Positions 16,222 to 27,644 are shown, numbered from the stretch's first letter. The stretch: DNA of 41,048 nucleotides from Brachyspira sp. G79 (GCF_002379365.1 NZ_JQIU01000007.1:155802-196849); one strand, 5' to 3'. Made by a program: numbers and translations. The notes: generated by a model not told the origin, from the sequence alone.

Positions 16222-19200
16222 TTATACGGTTATTTGCATAACCTCTTCTTCTTTATCGGTAGTTTCCACAGTATCTTTTTTATCTAAATCTCCGCTATTT
16301 TTGTTATAGACATGCAATTTATTATATAATTTAACACCAGTACCTGCAGGTATCAAATGACCTATAATAACATTTTCTTTAAGCCCTAGAAGTTTATCAA
16401 CTTTTCCTTTAATAGCAGCATTAGTTAAAACTTTAGTAGTTTCTTGGAAAGAAGCAGAAGATATAAAGCTTTCAGTATTTAAAGCAGCCTTAGTTAATCC
16501 TAAAAGTACTGGCTTACCGCTTGCAGGAGAACCGCCAGCTTCTTCATAGCGTTTATTTTCTTCTTCAAACTCATATTTATCTACATACTGACCTACAATA
16601 TATTTGGTATCGCCTGGATCGGTAATTTCAAGTCTTCTTAACATCTGTCTTATAATGAGTGCAAAGTGCTTATCATTAATGCCTACACCCTGCTGCTTAT
16701 ATACACCCTGAATCTCTTCAAGCAAATAAGTCTGTAAAGCCAAATCTCCCTGAGTTTCTAATATGTCATGAGGATTTATTTTACCAGCACATAACTGAGT
16801 ACCAGTTTTTACATAGTCTCCGTTTCTTACAAGAAGCATTTTACCATGAGGAACTAAATGTTTAGTTTCATCAAATTCATTTCTGATTTTAACTACTTTT
16901 TTACCCTTATGAGAACCACCTATTTCAACCTCGCCGTCAATACCTGCAATAATAGCAGTATCTTTAGGTTTCTGAGCTTCAAGTAATTCCTGTACTCTAG
17001 GAAGACCTCCAGTAATATCCCTACTTTTTTGCTGTATACGAGTAGTTTTGGCTATAACTTCCCCTATTTCAACTTTTTGGTTATTTTCAACCATAAGCTG
17101 AGCACCATTAGGTATATCTGTTTCAAAAGGATCACCCTCGCCTGTAATTAATATCTTAGGCTGCATACTGGCATCTTTAAACTCTTGAATGATATTGGTT
17201 ACGTTTCCAGTCTGTTCGTCTATGGATTCAACTAAAGTTCTTCCAGGGATAATATCCTGCCATCTTACAATACCTGATTTTTCAGAGATAATAGGTTCAT
17301 TATAAGTATCAAAGCTAGCTATAACAGTATTAGGTTCTATGAATACATGTTCATCAACTTTATACTCACTTCCCACTTTAATAGCAAGAGAGTGTTTTAC
17401 TCCTGTAATCATCACATATTTATCATCATCAGTAACTATCAAAGTACCATTATGAGTAGCTTTTATTTCATTTCCGTCTTTAGTATTGGCAATAACGTCT
17501 CCTATAAGAACTTTAGAATTATTTTCAACTAGTAATTCTTTTATAGTATTTTTCTCAAATTTTTCAAGTACACGTCTTATAACCAAATCACCCTTTCTAG
17601 CAGTAATTTTTACACCATTAGGCTGAACAACATAATTTGAGAATTGTTCTATATATATAGGATAATTAACTTTAACTTCATTTTCTTCAACCATCTGAGT
17701 AGCAACACCACCGATGTGGAAAGTTCTCATTGTAAGCTGAGTACCCGGCTGACCAATACTTTGAGCAGCAACAACACCAACGGCCTCTCCAATAGAAGCA
17801 AGATTATTAGTAGATAAACTTCTTCCATAACATTTCTGACAAACACCCATTCTACTTTCACAAGTAAGAGGATGTCTTATTCTTATTTTTTCTATGCCAG
17901 CTTTTTCTATAATATCCCCAATCTCTTCAGTAATTTCAGTATTAGCAGGGCAAATAAGCTCTTTAGTAACTGGATGATAAATATATTCATTACTGAAGAA
18001 ACCAACTATACGGTTTTTAAGAGGGTCAATAATTTCATCCCCAGATTTTATAGCTTCTATTTCAATACCTTTAACAGTACCGCAGTCATGCTCAGAAACA
18101 ACAACCCCAATAGCAACATCTACTAATCTTCTAGTAAGATAACCAGCATTAGAAGTTTTTAATGCTGTATCGGCAAGACCTTTTCTAGCACCGTGTGTAG
18201 AAATAAAGTATTCTTGTACAGTAAGACCTTCTTTAAAGTTAGATATAATAGGAAGCTCAATAATTTCACCAGAAGGTTTAGCCATAAGTCCTCTCATACT
18301 AGCAAGCTGTCTTATCTGCTGCTTAGAACCTCTAGCTCCTGAGTCTGCCATTATATACACTGGATTAAATCCGTCTTGGTCTTGTCTTAAATTATCCATC
18401 ATAGCTTCAGTTATTTTACCTTCAACAGTAGTCCAAAGGTCGATAACTTTCTGTTTTTTCTCATCTGTAGTAATAACACCATTTTGATATTGATTTTCAA
18501 TAAACTCTACCTGTTTAGTAGCCTCTTCTATCTCATGCTTTTTCATTGGAGGTATAAGTATATCAGCTATAGAAATAGTAGAAGCAAATACAGTAGCACT
18601 TTTATATCCAAGTTCTTTGATATCATCAAGCATATTAACTGTTACAGCTGTACCATGTTTTAAATATACTTCATGAATAAATTTAGCTAAATCTTTACTG
18701 TTAAAATCTCTGTTTTGAAATCTAAAATCTTCTGGAATAACTTCATTAAATTTTAATCTTCCAACAGAAGTTTCAAGGAATTGTTCCTCCCCATCTTTAT
18801 TTTTCATCAAGACTTTAATTCTAGCCTCAAGCTCAACCAAATTATTGTCATAGGCAAGAAGAGCATCTTTAGGAGAAGAGAATATTTTTCCCTCACCTTT
18901 AATTCCAGTTCTTAATTTAGTTAAATAACTAATACCAAGTACTATATCCTGAGTAGGGTTAACAATAGGTTCTCCGTTTGCAGGGTTTAATATATTATGA
19001 GGAGCAAGCATCAAAGTCCAAGCCTCAATCTGAGCCTCAGCAGAAAGCGGAGTGTGAACTGCCATCTGGTCGCCATCAAAGTCAGCATTATAAGCATGAC
19101 AAACTAATGGGTGAAGCTGAATAGCCTTTCCTTCAACAAGTACTGGTTCAAATGCCTGAATACCAAGTCTGTGAAGTGTAGGTGCTCTGTTTAATAGAAC

Positions 19201-20424
19201 AGGATGCTCTTTAGCTATTTCTTCTAATACACCCCAAACTTCTTCTCTGCCCTCTTCTACAAATCTTTTTGCCGATTTTATATTATGAGCTGAATTAATT
19301 TCAACTAATTTTTTCATAATAAATGGTTTGAATAATTCAACAGCCATTTTTTTAGGAAGACCGCATTGATGCATTTTAAGTCTAGGACCAGCAACAATAA
19401 CAGAACGACCTGAATAGTCAACACGTTTACCCAAAAGGTTTTGTCTGAAACGTCCCTGCTTACCTTTAAGCATATCAGAAAGCGATTTTAAAGGTCTGTT
19501 ACCAGGTCCCTTAACTACTTTTTTACGTCTGCTATTATCAAATAAAGCATCAACAGCCTCCTGAAGCATTCTTTTTTCATTTCTTATGATAATATCAGGT
19601 GCTCTTAACACTAATAATCTTCTTAAACGTATATTTCTATTAATAACTCTTCTATATAGATCATTCAAGTCTGAAGTAGCGAAACGTCCGCCGTCAAGCT
19701 GAACCATAGGTCTTAAATCTGGAGGAATTACAGGCACTACATCAAGTATCATCCAAGTAGGATCATTTCCGCTAGCCTTAAAGTCTTCAAAGATTTCAAG
19801 ACGCTTTCTTAAACGTCTGTCGCTCTTCTCCCCTTTTTTAATCATCTCTTCTCTGAGCTTTCTAATCTCTTCGTCCATATCAAGGTCTTTAAGCATATCT
19901 CGTATGCCCTCAGCACCTATACCTATTCTTATGTTATCGCCGTATCTATCTAAAGCCTCATTATATTCATCTTCAGTTAAAAGATCGCCTTTTGAATATG
20001 CACTATCGCCTGCATCAATAACAACGTATCTTTCAAAATAAAGTACACTTCTTAAATGAGCAATATTCATATTAAGAAGAAGTCCTATTCTTGAAGGTGT
20101 GTTTCTATAATACCAAATATGAGCAACAGGAGCAGCCAATTCTATATGCCCCATTCTCTCACGTCTTACCTTAAAATGAGTAACTTCAACACCGCATTTA
20201 TCGCAAACTACACCTTTATAACGAATACTTTTAAACTTACCGCAGTAACATTCATATTCTTTAGTAGTTCCGAATATCTTTTCACAAAAAAGTCCGTCTC
20301 TTTCAGGTCTTAAAGTTCTATAGTTGATAGTTTCAGGTTTTTTTACCTCACCATAACTCCATTCTCTCATAACCTGAGGACTTGCTATACTAATTTTTAT
20401 TTGGTCAAAGTTTGAAAATTGCAT
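16222..20424 (-). CDS. rpoC: DNA-directed RNA polymerase subunit beta'
   Basis: A full-length 1400-aa beta' subunit. The N-terminal zinc site is C59, C61, C74 and C77. The catalytic magnesium loop NADFDGD holds D448, D450 and D452. The second zinc cluster includes [11 protein letters not shown] near residue 870. The trigger loop region and C-terminal [20 protein letters not shown] are intact. AGGAG precedes the ATG, which lies 20 bases after the rpoB stop, so the two are co-translated from one message. Confidence 0.98.
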   Translation of the reverse strand: MQFSNFDQIKISIASPQVMREWSYGEVKKPETINYRTLRPERDGLFCEKIFGTTKEYECYCGKFKSIRYKGVVCDKCGVEVTHFKVRRERMGHIELAAPVAHIWYYRNTPSRIGLLLNMNIAHLRSVLYFERYVVIDAGDSAYSKGDLLTEDEYNEALDRYGDNIRIGIGAEGIRDMLKDLDMDEEIRKLREEMIKKGEKSDRRLRKRLEIFEDFKASGNDPTWMILDVVPVIPPDLRPMVQLDGGRFATSDLNDLYRRVINRNIRLRRLLVLRAPDIIIRNEKRMLQEAVDALFDNSRRKKVVKGPGNRPLKSLSDMLKGKQGRFRQNLLGKRVDYSGRSVIVAGPRLKMHQCGLPKKMAVELFKPFIMKKLVEINSAHNIKSAKRFVEEGREEVWGVLEEIAKEHPVLLNRAPTLHRLGIQAFEPVLVEGKAIQLHPLVCHAYNADFDGDQMAVHTPLSAEAQIEAWTLMLAPHNILNPANGEPIVNPTQDIVLGISYLTKLRTGIKGEGKIFSSPKDALLAYDNNLVELEARIKVLMKNKDGEEQFLETSVGRLKFNEVIPEDFRFQNRDFNSKDLAKFIHEVYLKHGTAVTVNMLDDIKELGYKSATVFASTISIADILIPPMKKHEIEEATKQVEFIENQYQNGVITTDEKKQKVIDLWTTVEGKITEAMMDNLRQDQDGFNPVYIMADSGARGSKQQIRQLASMRGLMAKPSGEIIELPIISNFKEGLTVQEYFISTHGARKGLADTALKTSNAGYLTRRLVDVAIGVVVSEHDCGTVKGIEIEAIKSGDEIIDPLKNRIVGFFSNEYIYHPVTKELICPANTEITEEIGDIIEKAGIEKIRIRHPLTCESRMGVCQKCYGRSLSTNNLASIGEAVGVVAAQSIGQPGTQLTMRTFHIGGVATQMVEENEVKVNYPIYIEQFSNYVVQPNGVKITARKGDLVIRRVLEKFEKNTIKELLVENNSKVLIGDVIANTKDGNEIKATHNGTLIVTDDDKYVMITGVKHSLAIKVGSEYKVDEHVFIEPNTVIASFDTYNEPIISEKSGIVRWQDIIPGRTLVESIDEQTGNVTNIIQEFKDASMQPKILITGEGDPFETDIPNGAQLMVENNQKVEIGEVIAKTTRIQQKSRDITGGLPRVQELLEAQKPKDTAIIAGIDGEVEIGGSHKGKKVVKIRNEFDETKHLVPHGKMLLVRNGDYVKTGTQLCAGKINPHDILETQGDLALQTYLLEEIQGVYKQQGVGINDKHFALIIRQMLRRLEITDPGDTKYIVGQYVDKYEFEEENKRYEEAGGSPASGKPVLLGLTKAALNTESFISSASFQETTKVLTNAAIKGKVDKLLGLKENVIIGHLIPAGTGVKLYNKLHVYNKNSGDLDKKDTVETTDKEEEVMQITV

Positions 20425-20443
20425 ATACTTAAACTTCTCCTAA

Positions 20444-23400
20444 TTATTTAAAAATCTGTGTTTTCTTTTTAGTTTTTTGTCTAAGCTCTTTTTCAGTAGA
20501 AGGAAGCTGATTGCCCTCTTCATCATGAATAGTAATATTAAGACCCAAACCTCTAAGCTCCTGAACTAATACATTAAAGCTTTCTGGTATACCCGGAGAA
20601 GATATAACATCACCTTTAACAATAGATTCATATATTCTAGCACGTCCTGTCATATCATCTGATTTAACAGTTAAGAACTCTTGAAGCATATTTGCAGCTC
20701 CATAAGCCTCTAATGCCCAAACTTCCATCTCTCCTAAACGCTGACCTCCAAACTGAGATTTACCTCCCAAAGGCTGCTGAGTAACAAGTGAGTAAGGACC
20801 TGTACTTCTAGCATGTACTTTATCTTCAACCAAGTGGTTAAGTTTAAGCATGTACATATATCCTACAGCTACTTCATTTTTGAAAGGCTCTCCTGTTCTT
20901 CCATCATAAAGTCTAACCTTTCCATTAGGATTCATACCGCTTGTAACAAATGCTTCTCTCAAAGCCTCTTCTTTTGGTCCTTCAAATACTGGACAAGCAT
21001 ATTTAAGTCCCATTTTATGACCAGACCAACCGAGTAACATCTCAATTACCTGACCTATATTCATACGTGAAGGTACACCTAATGGGTTAAGACATATATC
21101 TACTGGAGTGCCGTCTTCCAAGAAAGGCATATCCTCTATAGGCATAATTCTAGCAACAACCCCTTTGTTACCGTGACGACCTGCCATTTTATCGCCTTCC
21201 TGTATTATACGTTTTTTAGCTAAAAATACTTTTACTACTTCCTCAACTCCCGGCTTCAATTCATCTCCGTTTTCTCTGCTGTATACTCTTACATCTATAA
21301 CAGTACCCTCTTTACCATGAGGAACTCTTAAAGAAGTATCTTTTACATCTCTTGCTTTTTCACCGAATATTGAGTGAAGAAGTCTGTATTCTGGAGTTAT
21401 TTCAGTTTCACCTTTTGGTGTTACTTTACCTACTAATATATCTCCTGCTTTTACCTTAGCACCTATTCTTACAATACCTCTTTCATCTAGGTTTTTGAAA
21501 GCTGAATCTGATACATTAGGTATATCTCTAGTAATGTTTTCTTTATCTAATTTTGTTTCGCGTGCTTCTACAGAAAACTCTTCTATATGAATGGAAGTAA
21601 ATACATCTTCCTGAACTAATCTTCTGCTTAAAAGTATAGCGTCCTCAAAGTTGTATCCTTCAAAAATCATGAAAGCAGCTAAAACATTTCTTCCAAGTGC
21701 TAACTCACCATGGTCAGTTGCAGGTCCGTCAGCTAGAAGTCCCCCAGCCTTAACTACATCTCCCACATTTACTACAGGTCTTTGGTGATAATTAGTATCT
21801 TGGTTAGTTCTTTGATATTTTACCAATTCATAAACATCAAAATCATCATCACTGTTTTGTTTTGTAGGTTTAATTATGATTTCATCATGTACAACTTTTA
21901 TAACCTTTCCTGCTCTTTTTGCATGAACTGCTATTCCAGTACCAGGCTGACAAATTTTTGCCTCTACACCTGTTCCCACTATAGGAGCTTCTGGATAAAG
22001 CAAAGGAACACTTTGACGCTGCATGTTTGAACCCATCAAAGCTCTGTTAGCATCGTCATGCTCTAAGAATGGTATTAATGAACTTGAAAGAGAAACTATT
22101 TGCTGAGGTGAAACGTCCATATACTGAACCTGATCTGGTGAAGAATATGGGAATTCACTTCTGTATCTTGTTGATATAAGATTTTCTTTAAATGTTCCAT
22201 CTTCATTTAAAGGAGCATTAGCATCAGCAATATGGTATCTCTCCTCATCATGTGCTGTTAAGTATTCTATTTCATCTGTTACTTTTCCGTCAATTACTTT
22301 TCTGTATGGAGTTTCTAAAAATCCATGTTTATTAATCTTAGCATAAGTAGCAAGTGAAACTATAAGTCCGATATTTGGTCCTTCTGGTGTTTCAATAGGA
22401 CATATTTTACCATAGTGAGTATGGTGTACGTCTCTTACTTCAAAACCTGCTCTGTCTCTAGTAAGACCGCCCGGACCTAATGCGTTTAATCTTCTTTTAT
22501 GTGTAATCTCTGATAATGGATTGTTCTGATCCATGAACTGAGATAATTGGCTTGTACCGTAAAACTCTTTTATTACAGCCTGTATAAGTTTAATGCTTAC
22601 AAGAGACTGAGGAGTTACTGCTTCCATATCCTGCATCTGCATTCTTTCTTTGGCTATACGCTCCATTCTAGTAAATCCAGCTTTTATTTGTATAGCAAGC
22701 AATTCTCCTACGCTTCTTACACGTCTGTTTCCTAAGTGATCTATATCATCTAACTGTTCTTCATTAATAAATACTTTTATTAAAAAACGAATAGTCTCTA
22801 TTATATCTTTATGCCTTAAAACTTTATCCTGTTCGCTTTCAGGGAAGTTTAATCTTTTATTGATTTTATAACGTCCTACATCACCCAAGGCATATAATTT
22901 AGGATCAAATACCAAATCATTACAAGTTCTTACAACGTTTTCTATTAAGGCAGGTTCACCTGGTCTTATAACATTGTATATTTTTGTACATGCTTCTTCT
23001 TGATTTTTTGTAGTATCTTTATCTAAAGTATTAATTATAGTAACATTATCTTTTATTGCTTCCATATTTAATACTGATATTTCTTTAATTCCACTCATTA
23101 AAAGTCTTTCAGCAAGGTTTGTATTGATAAGTTCACCAGGGTTTAATATAATTTCATCTGGGTTTTCTGTATCAAATACTGTAGAATAAGAACGTCTTCC
23201 TATTAGGGCTTCTTTCTTTTCATCATCTGAAAGTTTTTCTAACGATATATTATCTACTTCATAAAATAATTTCAAAATTTCTTCATTAGTTGTGATACCA
23301 ATAGCTCTCAAAAATACTGTAACAGGAAGTTTTTTCTTTCTGTCTATTCTGACATACATAATATCTTTTTTGGTATCAAGTTCAAATTCAAGCCAAGTAC

Positions 23401-23965
23401 CTCTATCTGGAATGATTTTTGCTACAAACATAGCATCTCTGTCGCTTCTATTGAAAACAACACCAGGAGATCTGTGAATTTGAGAAACTACAACACGTTC
23501 AGCACCATTAATTATAAATGTGCCTCTATCTGTCATAGCAGGTATATCACCTACAAAAATTTCTTGTTCTATAATTCTTTCTGGGTCTCTTACAGTTAAT
23601 TGAACTTTTATTTTAAAAGGATAAGCGTAAGTTTTATCTCTTCTTCTAGCTTCTTTTTCTGTAATTTTAGGCTCTCCTATAGAATAGGAGATGAATTCTA
23701 TCTGCATTTTCTCATTGGAAGCCACTATAGGAAATATAGAAGTTAATACTTCTTGCAATCCTTCATTTTTTCTTTTATTTTCAGGTACATCCTTTTGAAG
23801 GAAGCTCTCGTATGACTCTTTCTGTATAGCGAGGAGATCAGGAGGTTCTATTACGGAAGCGGAACGTGAAAAGTTTACACGTCCATTTTCTATCCTATAT
23901 TTCTTTGCGAACTCTACCCCTCGTTCTGGATATACTTTATTATCTATCTGAATGTTATTGGCCAT
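20444..23965 (-). CDS. rpoB: DNA-directed RNA polymerase subunit beta
   Basis: A full-length beta subunit (1173 aa). The start at 23965 (MANNIQ) is chosen because GGAG lies just upstream; the frame runs six codons further to a TTG, through the ribosome site. The rifampicin-binding cluster is SQLSQFMDQNNPLSEITHKRR followed by LNALGPGG. Asn494 stands where E. coli has Ser531; Asn here is known in spirochetes and gives natural rifampicin resistance. The catalytic regions GRHGNKGVV and EMEVWALEAYGA are intact. It is preceded by an attenuator-like hairpin at 24023. Confidence 0.98.
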   Translation of the reverse strand: MANNIQIDNKVYPERGVEFAKKYRIENGRVNFSRSASVIEPPDLLAIQKESYESFLQKDVPENKRKNEGLQEVLTSIFPIVASNEKMQIEFISYSIGEPKITEKEARRRDKTYAYPFKIKVQLTVRDPERIIEQEIFVGDIPAMTDRGTFIINGAERVVVSQIHRSPGVVFNRSDRDAMFVAKIIPDRGTWLEFELDTKKDIMYVRIDRKKKLPVTVFLRAIGITTNEEILKLFYEVDNISLEKLSDDEKKEALIGRRSYSTVFDTENPDEIILNPGELINTNLAERLLMSGIKEISVLNMEAIKDNVTIINTLDKDTTKNQEEACTKIYNVIRPGEPALIENVVRTCNDLVFDPKLYALGDVGRYKINKRLNFPESEQDKVLRHKDIIETIRFLIKVFINEEQLDDIDHLGNRRVRSVGELLAIQIKAGFTRMERIAKERMQMQDMEAVTPQSLVSIKLIQAVIKEFYGTSQLSQFMDQNNPLSEITHKRRLNALGPGGLTRDRAGFEVRDVHHTHYGKICPIETPEGPNIGLIVSLATYAKINKHGFLETPYRKVIDGKVTDEIEYLTAHDEERYHIADANAPLNEDGTFKENLISTRYRSEFPYSSPDQVQYMDVSPQQIVSLSSSLIPFLEHDDANRALMGSNMQRQSVPLLYPEAPIVGTGVEAKICQPGTGIAVHAKRAGKVIKVVHDEIIIKPTKQNSDDDFDVYELVKYQRTNQDTNYHQRPVVNVGDVVKAGGLLADGPATDHGELALGRNVLAAFMIFEGYNFEDAILLSRRLVQEDVFTSIHIEEFSVEARETKLDKENITRDIPNVSDSAFKNLDERGIVRIGAKVKAGDILVGKVTPKGETEITPEYRLLHSIFGEKARDVKDTSLRVPHGKEGTVIDVRVYSRENGDELKPGVEEVVKVFLAKKRIIQEGDKMAGRHGNKGVVARIMPIEDMPFLEDGTPVDICLNPLGVPSRMNIGQVIEMLLGWSGHKMGLKYACPVFEGPKEEALREAFVTSGMNPNGKVRLYDGRTGEPFKNEVAVGYMYMLKLNHLVEDKVHARSTGPYSLVTQQPLGGKSQFGGQRLGEMEVWALEAYGAANMLQEFLTVKSDDMTGRARIYESIVKGDVISSPGIPESFNVLVQELRGLGLNITIHDEEGNQLPSTEKELRQKTKKKTQIFK

Positions 23966-24022
23966 ATTAAAAGATCTCCACAATTAAACGCTTTTTATAA
24001 TTGAATTGACAAAAACAGTAAT

Positions 24023-24053
24023 AAGAAGGGTACAAGCGTATCATACCCTTCTT
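24023..24053 (-). terminator. Attenuator-like hairpin between rplL and rpoB
   Basis: A perfect 10-bp stem AAGAAGGGTA/TACCCTTCTT with an 11-base loop. On the minus strand the following T content is modest, fitting partial termination, as known between rplL and rpoB in other bacteria. Confidence 0.7.
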
Positions 24054-24097
24054 AATATTTAAATCATTAAATGTTAATGATATATTTACAAAAATAA

Positions 24098-24484
24098 TTA
24101 TTTAACTTCAACTTTACCGCCTGCAGCTTCCAATTGTTTTTTGATTGCTGCTGCTTCATCTTTAGAAACACCTGATTTAATAGTTTCTCCGCCTTTTTCT
24201 ACTGCATCTTTAGCTTCTTTTAATCCTAAGCCACTAACTGCTCTAACTTCTTTAATAAGAGCAATTTTTTTATCAGCTTCAAAACCTGTAAGAATGATAT
24301 CAAATTCATTTTTTTCTTCTTCTGCTGGAGCTGCTGCACCGCCTGCTGGAGCTGCTGCTACTGCTGCAACTGGCATAGCTGCTGTTACATTAAATTTTTC
24401 TTTAATAGCTTCTACTAATTCATGAAGCTCGATAACTTTCATTTCTTCTATTGCTTGTAATATTTCTTCTTTACTTAAAGCCAT
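24098..24484 (-). CDS. rplL: 50S ribosomal protein L7/L12
   Basis: A 128-aa stalk protein that recruits translation factors to the ribosome. It has the N-terminal dimer domain (1-33), an Ala/Pro-rich hinge (about 35-55) and the C-terminal domain with IALIKEVR and [17 protein letters not shown] lies before the ATG. It follows rplJ by 61 bases. Confidence 0.98.
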   Translation of the reverse strand: MALSKEEILQAIEEMKVIELHELVEAIKEKFNVTAAMPVAAVAAAPAGGAAAPAEEEKNEFDIILTGFEADKKIALIKEVRAVSGLGLKEAKDAVEKGGETIKSGVSKDEAAAIKKQLEAAGGKVEVK

Positions 24485-24545
24485 TGTTTATCTCCTTAAA
24501 TATTGTTTAATAATTTTCTTTAGTTTTTAATAATTTTTCAGCATA

Positions 24546-25070
24546 TTAAGCTGATTTCTTCTTTTCTTCTTCAACACTGTCAAGCACATAAGCAAGCTCT
24601 GATATAATGCTTTGCAAACTGTTTGCAAAACTTGATATAGGAGACTCGAGTGCTGTAACAAGATGAGAAAGCAAAACTTCTCTTGGCGGAATATTTGCTA
24701 CAACCTGTACTTGTGCTGGGTCAAGTAAATCTTCACCCATATAGCCGCCTTTAATTTTTATTTTGTCATTTTTCTTAGATGCTTCGCTTATTACTTTAGC
24801 TGCACCTGGTACATCTTCCTTAGCAAATACTACTGCTGTAGGATTGACAAACATTTCATCTTTTACTTCTCTGCCTAACTCTTTTAAAGCAATATCAACT
24901 AAAGAGTTTTTACATATTTTCATTGAAGAAGAAGTCTTAGCTAGTTCACGTCTTAAATCTGTGAGCTGAGATACTGTTACTCCTCTGTAATCGAAGAACA
25001 CCAATCCTGCACAGCCGCCAATACTTTCTTTAAGAAATGATACTGTTTCAATGTTTTTCTTATTAGGCAT
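24546..25070 (-). CDS. rplJ: 50S ribosomal protein L10
   Basis: A 174-aa stalk base protein that carries L7/L12 dimers on its C-terminal helix. The FFDYRGVTVSQLTDLR segment and the NPTAVVFA strand are typical. The 104-bp gap upstream, towards rplA, is where an L10 autoregulatory leader lies in many bacteria; I see two copies of TTTAGCGA there but did not establish the fold. GAGG precedes the ATG. Confidence 0.97.
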   Translation of the reverse strand: MPNKKNIETVSFLKESIGGCAGLVFFDYRGVTVSQLTDLRRELAKTSSSMKICKNSLVDIALKELGREVKDEMFVNPTAVVFAKEDVPGAAKVISEASKKNDKIKIKGGYMGEDLLDPAQVQVVANIPPREVLLSHLVTALESPISSFANSLQSIISELAYVLDSVEEEKKKSA

Positions 25071-25174
25071 ACTACCACCTCTATTATATTAAACCATTTC
25101 ATTCTAACTATTCATATAATGGGATCACAAAATATGACTTCGCTAAAAACAAAACAGGCTTATCGCTAAATTAA

Positions 25175-25876
25175 TTACATTTTGATTTTTTTATGATCTA
25201 TTTTTATACCTACACCCATTGTAGATGTTACACCTACTGCTTTAATGTATTCACCTTTCAAATCTGTAGGTTTTTTTCTTAAAATCTCATCATAGAATGC
25301 TTTGAAATTTTCATTTAATTGAGAAGCATTCATAGAAGCCTTACCAATACCCATTCTCACTATACCATTTTTATCAGCTCTGTATTCCATCCTTCCAGCT
25401 TTGAAACTTTTTACAGCCTGAGCTATATCAAGTGTAACTGTTCCTGTTTTTGGGTTAGGCATAAGACCTTTTCTTCCGAGAATTTGTCCTAATTTACCTA
25501 CTTCTTTCATCAAATCTGGTGTAGAAATAGCAACATCAAAGTCAGTATATCCGCCTTTAACTTTATCTATTAAATCTTCAAAACCAACTTCCATAGCTCC
25601 TGCTGCTTTTGCCTCATCAGCTTTCTCACCTTGAGCAAATACTACTACTCTTTTTTCTTTACCAAATGCATTTGGGAATGATAATGTATCTCTTATTGAG
25701 TGTTTTGGTAATATATTAAGGTTTATTGTTACCTCAATAGTTTCATCAAATTTACAGGTAGCGTTTTTCTTAGCTAAATCAATAGCCTCTTCTACTGAAT
25801 AGAGTTTTAATCTCTCTACTTGCTTACGTATAGCGTCGTAACGTTTGCCACCTATTTTCTTTTCTTTTGTTGCCAT
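25175..25876 (-). CDS. rplA: 50S ribosomal protein L1
   Basis: A 233-aa L1 of normal length, with the signature region [14 protein letters not shown] near residues 130-145. It binds 23S rRNA in the mobile L1 stalk and, in other bacteria, its own message to repress the L11 operon. It follows rplK by 75 bases, with a purine-rich ribosome site before the ATG. Confidence 0.98.
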   Translation of the reverse strand: MATKEKKIGGKRYDAIRKQVERLKLYSVEEAIDLAKKNATCKFDETIEVTINLNILPKHSIRDTLSFPNAFGKEKRVVVFAQGEKADEAKAAGAMEVGFEDLIDKVKGGYTDFDVAISTPDLMKEVGKLGQILGRKGLMPNPKTGTVTLDIAQAVKSFKAGRMEYRADKNGIVRMGIGKASMNASQLNENFKAFYDEILRKKPTDLKGEYIKAVGVTSTMGVGIKIDHKKIKM

Positions 25877-25951
25877 AATTATTTTCTTCCTTTACTTTCA
25901 AACGTCTACTTCCATTTATCCAAATTAATAAATGGTATGCCTATTAAAATA

Positions 25952-26374
25952 TTATTCTACTTTTATACCCATAGCACGAGCTGTACCCGCAACTATCTTT
26001 TTAGCTGCTTCTATATCATTAGCTGACATATAAGCCATTTTTTCCTGAGCTATTTCTTCAAGCTGCTTTTGATTGATCGTAGCAACCTTAGTTTTATTAG
26101 GCTCCCCAGAACCTTTTTCTATGCCCAATTTTTTCTTAATCAAAGTAGAAGTAGATGTACCTTTAGTAACAAATGTATAGGTTTTATCTTCATACACTGT
26201 TATATAGGTATTTAATATTTGCCCTTTCATTTTAGAAGTTTTAGCATTAAAATCTTTAACGAAAGCGGCTATTTGTATCTGCTTCTGACCCAATGCTGGT
26301 CCTAATGGTGGAGCAGGTGTTGCCTCTCCGCCCGGTATGCGAACCTTTACAATACCAACTACTCTTTTAGCCAT
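25952..26374 (-). CDS. rplK: 50S ribosomal protein L11
   Basis: A 140-aa L11, normal length, with the Pro-rich start GGEATPAPPLGPALGQ and the C-terminal rRNA-binding half ending GTARAMGIKVE. It forms the GTPase-associated centre of the ribosome and is the target region of thiopeptides. GAGGTAG lies before the ATG. It follows nusG by 27 bases. Confidence 0.98.
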   Translation of the reverse strand: MAKRVVGIVKVRIPGGEATPAPPLGPALGQKQIQIAAFVKDFNAKTSKMKGQILNTYITVYEDKTYTFVTKGTSTSTLIKKKLGIEKGSGEPNKTKVATINQKQLEEIAQEKMAYMSANDIEAAKKIVAGTARAMGIKVE

Positions 26375-26401
26375 TTTTACTACCTCTTGATTTATTTATT
26401 T

Positions 26402-26989
26402 TTATAATTTCTTTACTTTACTAAACTCTAATTCTGTAGGAGTACTTCTGCCAAATATTTCTATTTTCACAGTTACTTTTCCCTTATCAGAATTAATATT
26501 CTCTATAACTCCATTCAAACCATTGAAAGGCCCGTCTATTACCTGAACCTTTTCACCTATATCAAATTCCATTCCTATAATTTCATTTATTTCTGTTTTA
26601 GATTTCTCATCTCTATTTTCAAATATACGAGCAACATCTGCCTCACTTAAAGGAGTAGGTATTATATTACCTTCTTCCTTAGTTGTAGCATGACTGCCTA
26701 TAAAGCCTGCAACACCAGGAGTACGTCTAACCATAGACTGTGTTGCATCATTCATAACCATCTTTACTAAAACATAGCCCGGATAAAAAAATTCTTCTTT
26801 AGATACTTTCTTTCCATTTTTTGTAGAAGTTACAGTTTCAGAAGGTATATATATATCAACTATTAAATCAGACATGCCATTTTCTTTAGCCCTTTTCTCT
26901 ATACGTTCACGAACTTTATTTTCATAACCATGCTGAGTATGAACTATATACCATTTATAATCTTTTATATCAGCCATTTCTTCAGACAT
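26402..26989 (-). CDS. nusG: Transcription termination/antitermination factor NusG
   Basis: A 195-aa protein with the NGN domain (about 10-120) and a KOW domain near the end, with GEKVQVIDGPFNGLNG. It couples RNA polymerase to Rho or to ribosomes. The start at 26989 uses AGGTG 8 bases upstream; a GTG three codons earlier overlaps the secE stop and is an alternative. It is tightly coupled to secE. Confidence 0.96.
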   Translation of the reverse strand: MSEEMADIKDYKWYIVHTQHGYENKVRERIEKRAKENGMSDLIVDIYIPSETVTSTKNGKKVSKEEFFYPGYVLVKMVMNDATQSMVRRTPGVAGFIGSHATTKEEGNIIPTPLSEADVARIFENRDEKSKTEINEIIGMEFDIGEKVQVIDGPFNGLNGVIENINSDKGKVTVKIEIFGRSTPTELEFSKVKKL

Positions 26990-26994
26990 ATTTT

Positions 26995-27315
26995 TCACCT
27001 ATTATATCTATTTTTTCTCATGTAGCGAATAGCAAAATATATTACAAACAAAACAACTACAGCCAATACCAACACCAATGTAATTTTTGAAGATATCAAA
27101 CCACCTAAAATAGAACCGTCCAACAAAGCCCTAACCACAAATGTCACAACATAGTCAGCAGCACCCAAAAAAATAGAAGCTGCTATAAGCAAAATTATCA
27201 CCACAACTGTTTGATTTATAACATCTTGACGAGTAGGCCATACACTTCTTTCAAAAAGCTCTTTCTTAATTTCTTGTATAGAATTCAAAAAACTATTTTT
27301 CTTTTTATCTGCCAT
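26995..27315 (-). CDS. secE: Preprotein translocase subunit SecE
   Basis: A 106-aa SecE with the conserved ERSVWPTRQDVINQT amphipathic helix before the membrane segment (about 35-64). Unlike the minimal one-segment SecE of most bacteria, a second hydrophobic stretch (about 77-97) follows, then a basic tail. It clamps SecY in the plasma membrane. The stop overlaps the alternative nusG start. Confidence 0.93.
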   Translation of the reverse strand: MADKKKNSFLNSIQEIKKELFERSVWPTRQDVINQTVVVIILLIAASIFLGAADYVVTFVVRALLDGSILGGLISSKITLVLVLAVVVLFVIYFAIRYMRKNRYNR

Positions 27316-27358
27316 AAAGCTTACCTTAAATTATTTTTTTTAATAATTAAGAATCATT

Positions 27359-27431
27359 CAGGTCAGACAGGAGTCGAACCTGCAACACCCGGTTTTGGAG
27401 ACCGGTGCTCTACCAATTGAACTACTGACCC
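27359..27431 (-). tRNA. trnW: tRNA-Trp (anticodon CCA)
   Basis: A 73-nt cloverleaf on the minus strand: acceptor GGGTCAG/CTGACCT (first pair G-U), D-arm with AATTGG, anticodon stem CCGGT/ACCGG with the loop CTCCAAA (anticodon CCA), and T-arm GCAGG/CCTGT with TTCGACT. The CCA tail is not encoded. It lies between rpmG and secE, as in many bacteria. Confidence 0.97.
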
Positions 27432-27467
27432 AAAATTTATAAATATATCCTCTTTAAAAAGAATTAT

Positions 27468-27644
27468 TTATCTTGATACTTTTAATTCCTTATGAATTGT
27501 ATGTTTTTTATCATGAGGACAATATTTTTTTAGCTCTAATTTTTCTGGTACATTTTGTTTATTTTTAGTTGTTATATAATTTTTTCTTTTACATTCTGTA
27601 CATTGAAGATGTATTTGTTCGGTTTTTACTTTAGCACCTGCCAT
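27468..27644 (-). CDS. rpmG: 50S ribosomal protein L33
   Basis: A 58-aa L33 recognised by the central [12 protein letters not shown] and LELKKYCP. It has C15 and C18 and a third Cys at 42, but the fourth zinc ligand of the C+ type is replaced: CPHDKKH instead of CPxCxKH, so zinc binding may be lost or use His44. GAGGAG lies 6-11 bases before the ATG. It is the first gene after the promoter at 27691. Confidence 0.95.
   Translation of the reverse strand: MAGAKVKTEQIHLQCTECKRKNYITTKNKQNVPEKLELKKYCPHDKKHTIHKELKVSR

Noticed and set aside
24141-24425. 94-codon plus-strand ORF
   Set aside because: A mirror of the Ala/Glu/Lys-rich rplL sequence on the opposite strand.
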